From: Philonthus cognatus
Lineage: Eukaryota; Arthropoda; Insecta; Coleoptera; Staphylinidae
Reading direction: 5' to 3'
Length of the DNA: 64,000 nt
NCBI GenBank assembly: GCA_932526585.2
Contig: OW052249.1
Coordinates: 9,675,001-9,739,000, forward strand
Positions 44,790 through 56,479 of this stretch are shown in pieces. Position numbers and translations under genes: made by a program. Under the pieces are notes generated by a model. It was not told where the DNA came from. It did no database searches and saw nothing but the letters and a program-made list of their open reading frames with translations. Each line of letters begins with the position of its first letter. The stretch's first letter is position 1.

Positions 44790-46835
44790 ATTTATTATTT
44801 GCAAGCAGTGCAAAACTTTATCCAGCTTAAATTACAGCGCCTATTTATTGAACGTTCAAATCCTAAATATTTTTGGCGTTACGTTCAGAAACTCAAAATC
44901 GAAAATAGTTATCCTTCTAAAATGACCTACAATAGAAATACTGCTGACTCTGGTTGGGGAATTGTCGACTCATTTACAGATTATTTTTCGTCAGTATACA
45001 CTGTTTCAAATCACACATCTAGTTTACAAAACGAATTCAACTCAAATTCGATTCATGATACAAGGCTGGCTGTTAGTATTCAAGAGGTATTTAACTCAAT
45101 TGCAAGTCTTAAACCATCATTCACATCTGGCCCAGATTGTATCTTGAGCTACTTCCTCCAGAATTTTTTATATTCTCTTTGTCGCCCTATTCATTCACTG
45201 TTCGTCAAATCTCTTAATTCCGGTGTAATGCCTTTAAAGTGGAAAGCTAGTTATGTCATTTCAATTTTCAAAAAAGAATCTGGGAATCTTATTGAAAATT
45301 ATAGGGGCGTAGCTATCCAATCAGTAATTCTAAAGCTACGTGATAGAATAATAGCTCGACAATTGCAGTGGTTTTCCCGGCAATTTATATCAGACAATCG
45401 ATAGATTACATCTAATCTATTAGAGTATAAACAGTATCTATCAAATGCTTTGGAGTTATACTGAGTTCTCCACAGCATTTGGTCGAATAGACCATAATCT
45501 ATTATTAGATAAATTAATAACGGATGGTTTTGAATTCAGTACTGTATAATGGCAGTTATCCTTTTTGTCTAATCGAATTCGACATGTTCGTATAGATAAC
45601 TTTATATCAAAACCGTCTTCTTCAGGTGTTCCCCAAGAGTCACATTGTGGTCCCATATTATTCAACATATTCATTAACAACCCTCATACAGTCATTAAAC
45701 ATTGCAGGTTTTTACTCTATGCTGACGACCTAAAACTATTTAAAATAGTCAATAATATTGATAATTGTGAATTGATATAGAAAGATTTGGTTCATCTCAA
45801 CGATTAGGACCCTTTATACGTACACACACGAAATTAAACGCACTTCACACTTGCCTCGGCTCTTTCTTCGAGTCTTTCGTCGACTTTTTTCTTGACGTAG
45901 TGGCATTAACACATGCAGTTTTTACTCCACTCTTTCCTCGGCTTTTTCGTCGACTCTTTCCTGGACGCATAATTTGCATTTACACGTACACTTTTGCGTC
46001 GACTCCCGGCGTGTGCCGTTTAATCGTCGACGAAAGGGCCTTAATGGTGTATTACAAATAAATTACATTTAAATATTAATAAGTATTTTTTAATGTCTAC
46101 TACGAAACGCAAGACTAAGATCAATTTTACCTACAATATCAGATCATCTAATACAGCAAGGATTAATTCAATAAAGTATTTAGATATGATTCCAAACTCT
46201 CGTTTCCCTCACACATTTAAAATATTACCAATAAAGCTTTACGAATGAGGCAATTTGGAAAGAACTTGGATATTGAATGTATGAAGACCTTATATTCTTC
46301 GCTGGTACATTGTTACTTAGAATTCTGTACGTGTATCTGGACACCATCGACTTCTCAGCACATCAATTTAATTGAATCGGTACGAAGGATTCCCTAGCTT
46401 CATGGAGTCCAAGGAAGGATATCAATATGGTAATGGTGAATACGAGATTATCATGAACGAATTGAATATTTCGAAACTCTGCGATCGCCGGATGTTGTCA
46501 GACATGTGTACATTATTTATGATATTAAATGGATCCTTGGAGTCTCCTTTTCTGCTGAAGCCATTACATTTTATGATCCCAGACAGAAAAACCAGATCAA
46601 AGCAGTTCTTTTATCTCGAGGCACATAGAACTATTTCCGGATCTCATAATTGAATGACTCGCTTAATCGTTTTTGCGAATAAATATTGTATTCATCCTTG
46701 GTTCGACCTATTTAACGGATCGCAGTCTAATTTTAAGATTAAGTTAAAATGCCACTTATAAATTTTGTTAGTTATATGTGTGCACAATTACGTCGTTAGC
46801 TCATTATTATATTATTATTATTACATTATTATTTT
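44790..46835 (+). pseudogene. jockey/CR1-type LINE RT, heavily damaged, 3' end present
   Basis: 44.79-45.40 kb encodes the region before and into RT (ERSNPKYFWRYVQKL, SGPDCILSYFLQNF, IENYRGVAIQSV). 45.45-45.78 kb carries remnants ending VPQESHCGPILFNIFINN and the active-site LLYADDLKLFK. After an inserted MITE come LNINKCFLMS, INSIKYLDMIP and LCDRRMLSDMCTLFMILNG. At least five stops or shifts. The end at 46.8 kb is an ATTATTATTA tail, as in the 26.6-kb LINE, but the sequence is a different subfamily. Confidence 0.75.
45807..46040. mobile_element. Harbinger-like MITE inside the LINE
   Basis: Ends GGACCCTTT and AAAGGGCC are flanked by TTA on both sides (45804-45806, 46041-46043). Imperfect inverted similarity extends over about 35 bases (ATTAAACG/CGTTTAAT). 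The interior has direct repeats of CTCTTTCxTCGxCT. TTA duplication and GGxCCxTTT ends fit PIF/Harbinger. Confidence 0.6.
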
Positions 46836-46968
46836 GTTTATATTTTCCAGAGCTGGGCAGGATTCGAATCCATTTAGAGGATTCAAAAGAGATATTCGAA
46901 TACTTTAGTTAAACTGGATTCGTGATCCGGATTCGTTACACTTTTTTAAAATGATTCGTATTCGAATC

Positions 46969-47270
46969 CAAATGCTGGTGATTCGAATCCTCATAAAAGG
47001 ATTCGAATCCTCATAAAAGGATTCGAATCCTCATAAAAGGATTCGAATCCTCATAAAAGGATTCGAATCCTCGTAAAAGGATTCGAATCCTCATAAAAGG
47101 ATTCGAATCCTCATAAAAGGATTCGAATCCTCATAAAAGGATTCGAATCCTCGTAAAAGTATTGGAATCCTCATAAAAGGATTCGAATCCTTATAAAAGG
47201 ATTCGAATATTTACAAAAGGATTCGAATAGTTACAAAAGGATTCGAATCGTCAAAAATAATTCGAATTAA
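46969..47270 (+). repeat. 20-bp ATTCGAATCC array, about 14 units
   Basis: Nearly exact units GGATTCGAATCCTCATAAAA (some CTCGT), decaying to ATATTTACAAAA at the inner edge. Homogeneity is highest in the middle, consistent with recent tandem expansion. Confidence 0.92.
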
Positions 47271-47347
47271 TCGTAAGGATTAACATGAAAAATTTGTTTT
47301 GTATGTTTTTAAATTTCTCGTTAAATCACTGTTTTATATGCGTGGCG

Positions 47348-47415
47348 CATGAAGTAAAATTTCGAGTTTAGAAAAGCCCCGTGAAAATTTTCTAAACTCG
47401 AAATTTTACTTCATG
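47348..47415 (+). repeat. hairpin module H16, forward
   Basis: Shortest complete copy (68 bp); loop reduced to GTGAAAA so the arms nearly touch. Confidence 0.9.
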
Positions 47416-47459
47416 CTTAGTCTGGGAGTGGACGACACTCGTTTGTAAGTGATAAAATC

Positions 47460-48600
47460 AATGAAATTAATGATTTGTGTCAAATTTAACAGATTTGAGA
47501 TTTGTAATTGTTTTTCGGTAATTGCGCCAAATATAACATTTTGATGAATATGAATTGACATTCCCAATCAAATTTTTACACTTAACATGTCGATTTATAA
47601 CATTTTTATAAGATTTTCAACAAATCGATATTTTCATAAAATTATCCTTATTTCGAGATTTTCGTCGATTAATCAAATTTTTATCAGATTTTGCAATATT
47701 TCCTCAATTCTCCTTAATTTATCGAATGTTGATGAAATTTTCAATATATCGAGATTTTTAATTAATTTATGAAAATGTTTATCAGATTTTCAACATATCT
47801 TGATTTTTGATAAGTTGTCATTTTTATCGATTTATAAAATTTTGATGAACTTTTTGATATTTCGAGATTTTCTCGTCAAATATATAAAATGTTGATATGT
47901 AAGATTTTCAATATTTTTATTCTGATTTGTAACGATTTTCCAAAATTATTGAATCATTATTTGAACACACAAATTTGAGATATTTTTTTTCTACAAGACA
48001 TATTTAATCATTTTTGACATTGAATGACATTTTTGATATTCTTTACCTTTTGAGATGACATTTTTGAGAATAGATTATATTCTAGATATTAGACTACGTT
48101 TTTTGACATTAGACGACATGTTTCACATTAGATGTTACTTTTGATAAACAATGAAATTTTTTACTTATTTACTATTTCTGATGTTGACATTAAATGACGT
48201 ATTTGCCATTAGATGGCAGTTCTGACATTTTATATTTTTTTACTTTTTTGACAGTAGACGACAATTTTGACATTTGATATTACATATTTACTTGTTTTAC
48301 ATTAGATAACAATTTTTATATTATTAGATAACTTTTTTGACATTATTACTGATTTTAACTGAAATTTTCGTTTTTGTAAGAACGTTTTTGTCAAACTGTC
48401 ACGTACTGACATAAAATGATAATTTTAACGTAAATCGATTTTATGAGCAAGCTAATTTTTTTATTATTTTGATATTTTTTATATTTACGAGATGACATTT
48501 TGGTCATTTTGTTTTTGGCAATTTTAAATAATTTTGAGATATTTTGATAACTTTTAAAACTGAAAACAGTTTTAATATGTTTTTATATTTTTAACTTTAC
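47460..48600. repeat. low-complexity AT-rich interior of element D
   Basis: Loosely repeated phrases: GATTTTCAATATATCGAGATT in the first half and GACATTAGATGACATTTTTGA in the second. No coding frame. Confidence 0.5.
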
Positions 48601-48628
48601 TTGAAATCAGTGTTTAATACGCATGGCG

Positions 48629-48744
48629 CATGAAGTAAAATTTCGAGTTTAGAAAAGCCCCGTGAAAATTTGTCTCGGGTCGCTGCGCGACCCTCGACAA
48701 ATTTTCTACGCGGGGCTTTTCTAAACTCGAAATTTTACTTCATG
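48629..48744 (+). repeat. hairpin module H17, forward
   Basis: 116 bp; CTACGCGGGGC in the right arm against CCCCGTG in the left gives a small bulge. Confidence 0.92.
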
Positions 48745-49149
48745 CTTAGTCTGGGAGTGGAGACACTCGTTCGTAAATTTTCGAATTATCATAAAGTTGT
48801 GTATTTATTTTCAAAAAAAAATCTTTCTCGGTTTATTGAACAAAAACAAAAGAGCTGAGGTGAAAAGTGTTTATGTAAAAAAGGTATATTTTTTCGTTGG
48901 CTACAACTTTTGTTTCAAACATTTTTTGACTTAGACGTCGAAAGCCATAGTGGAATTCGTTTAATCAAAAAACATCTAATGATTTCTGGTGATTTTCAAC
49001 GCAAGACTTTTAGACATTTGATGGTATAATTAATATTGAATTAAGTATTTATTTTTAATATATTCGTAAATATAAGAATGTAAAATATTTATTTAATTAA
49101 AATATTTAGTAAATAACAATACAATAAATTTTATATTATTATTATTATT

Positions 49150-49600
49150 ATACTGGGTGTCCGTATTTCAACAGAAAGTATGGGGATTTCGGTTATTTAA
49201 AGAAATAGAGAGTCGGTTAAATTGGGGCAAAGTTGCATAATTTAGGGCCCAATAATAACTCAAAAACAAGTTTGAAATATCTTATTTCCTTAATGAGATA
49301 TTGTTAAAAAACGTATTTTTGAGAATTCGTTTTTATTTTTTTATTCAAAAACTATTGAATCCAGGCATTTACAACTTTGACGTTATAGGCACTTTTTAAC
49401 GATAAATCCAGTAACATATTTTATTCTAAGATAACTATCACATTTACCTAGAGACCATAGCTAACTTTTGTTTTTCTTATGAGTGCTATTTTGGATTTTG
49501 ATATTTTTTGGAAGAATATTTTTTACTGTATTCAATGATGTATCACACTTATAGTTTATTGTACATTTTATATGTAAAATTTTAATCTTTTGGTTTTTCA
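49150..49600. other. fragment beginning TACTGGGTGTCC
   Basis: The CTGGGTGTCCGTATTTC start resembles the CAGGGTGTC ends seen elsewhere, but no inverted partner was found. A truncated copy is likely. Confidence 0.35.
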
Positions 49601-49760
49601 AAGTGTGCCTTGGAAACAGTTGAGTAACTCACGTATTTGGCAACTCCTAGGACCCATAATTTGCTTACACATCACCTCTGAAGACGGGCATCCGACGATA
49701 CATACTTTAACAGTTGTGACATATTTTAAAGTAACGAGTGTCTTCCACTCCCAGACTAAG

Positions 49761-49875
49761 CATGAAGTAAAATTTCGAGTTTAGAAAAGCCCCGCGTAGA
49801 AAATTTGTCGAGGGTCGCGCAGCGACCCGAGACAAATTTTCACGGGGCTTTTCTAAACTCGAAATTTTACTTAAT
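49761..49875 (-). repeat. hairpin module H18, inverted
   Basis: 115 bp; the last arm reads TTAATG instead of TTCATG. Followed by the type-2 end of element D. Confidence 0.92.
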
Positions 49876-50394
49876 GCGCCACGCGTATAAACCATTGATT
49901 TGAAGTGTAGTTCAAAAACACACAAATACCTCTTTAATCAGAGTAACACAGAAATTTAGTCTGTTATCAACGATGTTCAGTGTTAATAATAAATAATTAG
50001 GTTGTGAATATTTTTGTTAAAACAACTGATAACGATATTTATATGTTAATGGTTGTAAAAAAATAATAAAATCAAATTTATTCTTAAACGATTTGTATTC
50101 GTGATTCGAAAAAACAGGATTCGAATCTTTGATTCGAATCATATTTATCTCTTACGAATCCTTTATTCGAGTATTCCTGATTCGAATCATATCAGGTGAT
50201 TCGGATTCGTGATTCGAATCCTTTTAACGAGGATTCGTCCCAGCTCTGATATTTTCCTAAATTTATTATATTACATTGTAATTTTTATATACATATGATG
50301 TTTGCCGTTAATAAATTTAGTATACTTTATTTACTACTGTATTCCATGAAAATATCGATATTCTAAGATATCGATATCCAGGGTATTGATTCGA

Positions 50395-50512
50395 TCAGGT
50401 ATATATAAGGATTTAACAGTTGAAAACTACATTTATGCATATTCCTGCTTCCAAAGTCATTTTAGAGGAAAAGTACAAAAGCAAACAAAAATTAGAAACA
50501 AAATTCTATATA
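50395..50512 (+). repeat. dispersed repeat of unknown class, direct partial copy
   Basis: AGGATTTAACAG, CATTTTAGAGGAAAAGTAC and ACAAAAATTA match 24.07-24.18 kb. Interrupted at 50512 by the fold-back element. Confidence 0.55.
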
Positions 50513-51685
50513 CAGGGTGTCCCATTAGTGCGGTCTCGGAAGATATCTCAGCTCTCGTTAAAGATAGAAAAAAAATGTTTTTACCAAATTTGCTTGATTT
50601 TAAGAGCTGCATAACCTAAAATTATTTTCAAATATACAGGGTGTCCCATTATTCCATACTTAATACCAACTTTGTTATTTTAAATGGAACACCCTATATA
50701 TTATTTTTTTATTTGATCCGCCTTTAAATAACCTACACAAAGATATATCATTATTGGCACTTTAGGTTATTTGTTACTTCAGAAAAAAATATTTTTTGAA
50801 AATTTTGGCAGTTTTAGTACTTTACTTAAAAATTCACTGTGTCCTTATTTTTTAAGATATCAGTCTGTAATTTTACACACATATGCAGTAACGAATGCTC
50901 TATCCATTGACTATAACACATTATAATATTACTTATAAACCCTAATAAAAAACTACCTTCTAATATTTAATATTTAAAATGTACATAACTTCATTTTCTT
51001 AAATGGGACACCCTATATTTCTTTACTTTATCAGATCCGAAATGAAAAATGCTTTATTTTTTGTATACCCTATATTTGACAGAAAAATGTTAATATCTCC
51101 AAAACTAATGAAAATAGATAAAGGGTATGATATACAAGAAATAAAGCATTTTTTATTGCGGATTTGATAAAATAAAAAAATATAGGATGTCCCATTTAAA
51201 AAAATGAAGTAATGTACATTTTAAATATTAAATATTCGAGGGTAGTTTTTTACTAGGTTTTATAAGTAATATTAAAATGTGTTATAGTCAATGGATAGAG
51301 CATTCTTTACTGCATATGTGTGTAAAATTTCAGACTGGTATCTTAAAAAATACGAACACAGTGAATTTTTAAGTAAAGTACTAAAACTGCCAAAATTTTC
51401 AAAAAATATTTTTTTTTTAAGTAACGAATTACCTAAAGTGTCGATAATGATATATCTTTGTGTAGGTTATTTAAAGGCGGATCAAATAAAAAAATAATAT
51501 ATAGGGTATTCCATTTAAAATAACAAAGTTGGTATTAAGTATGGAATAATGGGACACCCTGTATATTTGAAAATAATTTTAGGTTATGCAGCTCTTAAAA
51601 TCAAGCAAATTTTGTGAAAACATTTTTTTTCTATCTTTAACGAGAGCTGAGATATCTTCCGAGACCGCACTAATGGGACACCCTG
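50513..51685. mobile_element. 1.17-kb fold-back element with CAGGGTGTCCC ends
   Basis: CAGGGTGTCCCATTAGTGCG and its inverted copy are flanked by TA. Arms pair for about 570 bases, including AGCTCTCGTTAAAGATAG, GGTGTCCCATTATTCCATAC, AATGGAACACCC and GCATATGTG. Centre near 51100. No coding trace. Confidence 0.9.
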
Positions 51686-51739
51686 TATTTTAATTGCTAT
51701 CCGATTTATCAACTTTTTAAAAATTGGAAAATTTTAAAA

Positions 51740-52140
51740 AATTGACTCAAGCTGGGTAGCAGAACACAATATGGGCGTTTTCAGCACGTAATGAATGGCC
51801 CTATCAGAGGTCTAATACCTGACTTTTATGCCTAAAATCATCAACGCCGCACTCGTAGCTTTTATTTAAGGTCCCTTACAGCGATTTTAGCGCATTCGTA
51901 TCAAAAACAATAAATGAAGACGGGTGTTCCTGAGGCAAATTATTTGCAGTTTTCATAATTTCTAAAACTCGATAAAAAAAATAGTAAATTATGTCCAATA
52001 TTAACTAAATAGCGACCTAAATACGTAGGATTTCTTATTTTTTGTATACTCCTGTACTTTTCTACTAAAATGATCCCAGAAGCAGGAAAATGGATAAATG
52101 TGGGTTTACATGTTAAGTCTCTATGTATGGTGTCTCACTG
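51740..52140 (-). repeat. dispersed repeat of unknown class, inverted copy
   Basis: Reverse complement of the 24.06-24.46 kb block (see shared words there). With the direct partial copy at 50.4 kb it makes an inverted pair around the fold-back insertion. Confidence 0.6.
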
Positions 52141-52249
52141 AAGCGTCAAAGTAACATTTTGGTCTTAAATATTAAATATAGAAGAATGTGATTTATATAA
52201 ACGTTGTACATAATTATTGACTCTTAATCAGAAAATACTTTTATGTATA

Positions 52250-52620
52250 CAGGGTGCCCTACAATGGAGAGCCAACACAAACTTATGTTTTCTTAAATGG
52301 AACACTAGGTATATTTTTCAATTTTTATGCGTAGTTTTTAATATTAATTAAGCTGACATAAACTTGAATCGGACTTAACTTGACCGTTTTTAAGTTATTC
52401 TTGAACACTCACAGAAAAATAATAAGTTGATATTTTAATATTACCGAAGCGTTTTTAAATAAAAGAAGCTTTACATTTTTAGATGATTAAGTTTGTTTGA
52501 TTAATTAAATGCTATTTTTATGAAGTAAACCGTCCTTCGCTAAATGTAAAGAAGTGTTGGTTTTTTTAAATGGAACACCCAGCATATTTTAATAGAAATT
52601 TATAGTCCTTTTTCTTCCCT
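52250..52620. other. truncated CAGGGTG-type fragments
   Basis: TACAGGGTGCCC at 52249 and two direct TTAAATGGAACAC blocks (about 52296 and 52567) match internal words of the fold-back family. No partner ends. Confidence 0.4.
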
Positions 52621-52849
52621 TTAAAATACCTAGTTTGCTAGGTTTATAAACATTACTTTAAAAGTTATAACTTGAGTCCGGAAATATAAGCATTTATTTT
52701 CCAATTATAAGCGCTTATAATGCCTAAAATCATCAACTTAAAAATGAATGAAAAGCACAAAAAAACATGAAATTTGCACAAAACGCAGAAACATGCAAAA
52801 AAGCACAAAAACCCAATAATGTAAAAAAGTTTATTGAACTATTCTATTC

Positions 52850-54130
52850 AGTAAGTTTGTAACAATTTACAATTATATATTTCTCAAATTTTTTCATATT
52901 GAAATTTTGTCTTCTATTCGTTAAAATTGTTTTATAAATGGAGAAGCTCCTTTCCACGTGTACTAAAGTTATGGGTGCATACTTAAAGATTTTGAAAGGT
53001 ACATTTATTTTCAAATTCTCTACAGGAATTCCTTTCATGATCCCGGAAAGTTTGGAAATTATATCAAATTCTACATTTTTTTTAATAACGTCTTCGAATT
53101 TTTTATTAACCGTATCTCCAAGCAGGCCGCGAACAGACATTACTTTTTTTTCAAAAGTTGAAATAATTTCGACGGAATCTACAAGTCTTATATTCTGTTC
53201 TTCCAATTTCTTTATATACTGGCTGATGAACGCATAATTGGAGAAACGCTAAATTTTGTCTTAACATATTGTTTGTTAAAATTCTGTGACATTTTTTGAT
53301 CGATAATGCATCATCTTCAGGTAAATCTAGCACAAATTCTTGAAATATTTGCAAATATTCTGCATAATACATTGCAGCTTCCAACCAAGTTCCCCACCTC
53401 GTTAATATAGGCTGGGGTGGCAATTTAATATCCGGATGTTTGTCTTTAAAAGCCTGCACTCGAAGAGGCCCTTTGACAAAAATGCGTTTCCCATTTGCTA
53501 TTAACTTATTGACTAATGGAAACTGAAGTCTTAATGTTTCAGCAACTCGTGATAGTCCATGGGCTAGGCAAGTACAGTGTATTAAATTTTCATAAAATAC
53601 TTTCAGGGCACCTCCTGCTTTTACTATGTTAGGCGCAGCATCAGACAACATTAAAATTACCTTTTCAGTCGGAACGCGATCGGGCAAGCCTTCTTGTGCA
53701 AATCTGGCAATTGTTAAATGATTTGTACTTTACAAAATATTATGTATGACTTTTTTGCTTGATCGTCTTCACTTAAAATACCAACAACTTAATTAGCAAC
53801 AAATCGTCCGCAACTATCGGTCGTTTCATCCACAGTAAACCATATGTAATTGTTTCCGATTGTGGTTTTTATTTCGGCAAACACATTTAAATACACTTCG
53901 TCTAAATATTTTTTTCGAATCAAGCTTTCACTGGGAATACTTCTGTTACAGTATGTTTCGAGAAATTTCCTAAATACCGTAATTTCTAATTTGTTAAAGG
54001 GAATATTAGCCGACACCATGGCATTGCACAAATCAAACGAAAATTTACTTTGTGCAGTTTGTAGACTAGTGGTGGCTAACGATTCTTCTAGCGTTTGTTG
54101 CTTTCCGGTGGTCTTGCTTTTTTTAGAATA
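52850..54130 (-). pseudogene. hAT-superfamily transposase (CGGBP1-like group), inactivated
   Basis: From the 5' side: TLEESLATTSLQTAQSKFSF, DLCNAMVSANIPFNKLE, FRKFLETYCNRSIPSESLIR and WFTVDETTDSCGRFVAN with the first catalytic Asp. Then HLTIARFAQEGLPDRVP, VILMLSDAAPNIVKAGGALK, HCTCLAHGLSRVAE, LPPQPILTRWGTWLEA and finally the dimerisation end YAPITLVHVERSFSIYKTIL. A stop follows RFVAN (about 53790), with frame changes near 53700 and 53200. It is a typical insect hAT relative. Its own TIRs were not identified, so a link to the hAT-like elements A, C and D is only a possibility. Confidence 0.8.
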
Positions 54131-54252
54131 ATTTTGGTGAGAAGTTGTATTAATATGTTAAACCCCATTATATATTTTTTCAAAAGATACCTAAAAAGAA
54201 AATATTTACTATTAGATTGGGGATTCTAATTTATTTAGATAAGTAAGTACTA

Positions 54253-54501
54253 TCGGTGGACATAAAATGTTGGGACAAAAAAAAGTTGAATAATGTCAAA
54301 CATAATCAAATTTATACCGCTTAAGTCAGGTTTTTTCAAAGAAAGATTATATTATGGAGTGACAGTGAAAATATGCAAATGAATGGAAGACGTATTATTG
54401 TGTAAATTTTGAAACTTTGACATATCATATGACAATTACTTGACAAGTCCAAGACACACACTAAACAAATTTTGCGTGTCCCAACATTTTATTTCCACCG
54501 A
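54253..54501. mobile_element. 249-bp MITE, mariner-like
   Basis: Ends TCGGTGGACATAAAATGTTG and the inverted right end (CAACATTTTATTTCCACCGA) differ at one base within the first 25. TA precedes it; TG follows. No coding frame. Confidence 0.75.
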
Positions 54502-54895
54502 TGGCACCTATATTATATTAATTTTGTATATTTCTCTATCAGCTATCCTTTCAATTTTTAATTAAGTGTATTGGAAATGCTTAGTTACAATATTTACCTG
54601 TATTAATTTACTTCAGTAAAAAAAAACGAGCATAATATATAAAATTACGACAATGTTCCTATAAAATCCACCTATAGGAACAACTATTTCCCGTGCAAAT
54701 ACACGGCCGGATATTGGATTATACAATGAAATATTTCAAATCGTATTTGATTTGTTACACTTACGAGTTTTACGGAGAATAATAAACTAATTGAAAACAC
54801 ACACCCTTGCTAACGAAACAATAACCTTTTATTAATATTTAATTTGGCAGCATTTTCATAATTATATTTCGCAATAAGTAAATATATATTTAAAT
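54502..54895. other. AT-rich spacer
   Basis: Only a small perfect hairpin at 54652-54678 (GTTCCTATA..TATAGGAAC) stands out. Confidence 0.5.
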
Positions 54896-56225
54896 GGGTT
54901 AAATATTGATTACTCACTACGCTACTGTCTTGCTTGTGCTAGCTATTTTAGTCACGGCATTTATTAACAATGTATTAGTGATTTATAATTTACAAGAATT
55001 TTTGAAATTTCTTTGTATTTAGTGGACTTATCACATTTTAAATTATTCGAGGGTTAAATATTGATTACTTACTACGCCACTGTCTTTTGTGTGCTAGCTT
55101 TGTTACTTACAGCGTTTATTACCAATGCATTGGTCATTTATATTTTGAAAGAATTTTTGAAATCTGTTGGTATTTGGTGGAGTAATTACATTTTAAATTA
55201 TGCGAGGGTTAAATATTGATTACTCACTACGCTACTGTCTTTCTTGTGCTAGCTTTCTTAGTCACAGCATATATTAACAATGCATTAGTGATTTATAATT
55301 TAAAAGAATTTTTAAAATTTCTTTGTAATTATTGGACTTATCACATTTTAAATTATTCGAGGATTAAATATTGATTACTTACTACGCCACTGTCTTTTGT
55401 GTGCTAGCTTTCTTACTCACAGCATTTATTACCAATGCATTGGTCATTTATATTTTGAAAGAATTTTTGAAATCTGTTAGTATTTGGTGGAGTTATTACA
55501 TTTTAAATTATGCGAGGGTTAAATATTGATTACTCACTACGCTACTGTCTTTCTTGTGCTAGCTTTCTTAGTCACGGCATTTATTAACAATGCATTAGTG
55601 ATTTATAATTTAAAAGAATTTTTGAAATTTCTTTGTATTTAGTGGACTTATCACATTTTAAATTATTCGAGGGTTAAATATTGATTACTTACTACGCCAC
55701 TGTCTTTTGTGTGCTAGCTTTCTTACTCACAGCATTTATTACCAATGCATTAGTCATTTATATTTTGAAAGAATTTTTTAAATCTGTTGGTATTTGGTGG
55801 AGTTATTACATTTTAAATTATGTGAGGGTTAAATATTGATTACTCACTACGCTACTGTCTTTCTTGTGCTAGCTCTCTAAGTCACAGCATTCATTAACAA
55901 TGCATTAGTGATGCATAATTTAAAAGAATTTTTGAAATCTCTCTGTATTTAGTGGAGTTATTACATTTTAAATTATTCGAGGGTTAAATATTGATTGCTT
56001 ACTACGCCTCTGTCTTTACTGTGCTAGCTTTCTCAGTCACAGCATTTATTACCAATGCATTAGTCATTTATATTTTGAAAGAATTTTTGAAATCTGTTAG
56101 TATTTGGTGGAGTTAATACGTTTTAAATTATTCGAGGGTTGGTCATTAATAACTCACTACGGCACTGTCTTTAATGTGCTCGCTTTCCGGGTCACAGCAT
56201 TTTAAAGCAATGTATTAAACTGTTA
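54896..56225. repeat. 155-bp satellite, 8.5 monomers, alternating A/B types
   Basis: The GGGTTAAATATTGATTAC phase marker falls at 54896, 55051, 55206, 55361, 55516, 55671, 55826, 55981 and 56136: exactly 155 each time. Monomers alternate between TACTCACTACGCTACTG (A) and TACTTACTACGCCACTG (B), giving a 310-bp higher-order unit. Each monomer has TGTGCTAGC and AATGCATTAG. The last unit degenerates. Confidence 0.95.
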
Positions 56226-56479
56226 GTTAAGTATATGGCAAAGTAAGTGTCAACAAATCCGTTGAAATATTGTGATTTGTTAGAAAATACGCATTTAGCA
56301 TAATAATTTAAATACATGAACGGAATTACGCATACAGGATTTGAAAGCTCACGGTTGATAATTAAAATTGAAATATCTTTCTAACCATTTTATTTTTTTA
56401 AATCTCTAAGCTCTAAGCTGCAGATTAATTTAGAAATAATCAAAAAATACAAAACTAATTTTGTATTTTTAAGGGGTTG

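Larger units (their letters stand above)
46848..50248. mobile_element. hAT-like element D, 3.4 kb, complete
   Basis: Type-1 left end CAGAGCTGGGCAGGATTCGA and type-2 right end GATTCGTCCCAGCTCTG. The flanking 8 bases are ATATTTTC on both sides (46840-46847 and 50249-50256). Contents: a long 20-bp array, hairpins H16, H17 (forward) and H18 (inverted), about 1.1 kb of low-complexity DNA, and a CAGGGT-related fragment near 49.16 kb. It inserted right after the tail of the damaged LINE. No coding sequence. Confidence 0.9.

Noticed and set aside
46969..47270. 20-bp direct repeats resembling a CRISPR array
   Set aside because: The units are contiguous with no unique spacers and sit in an insect transposon end; it is a tandem array.
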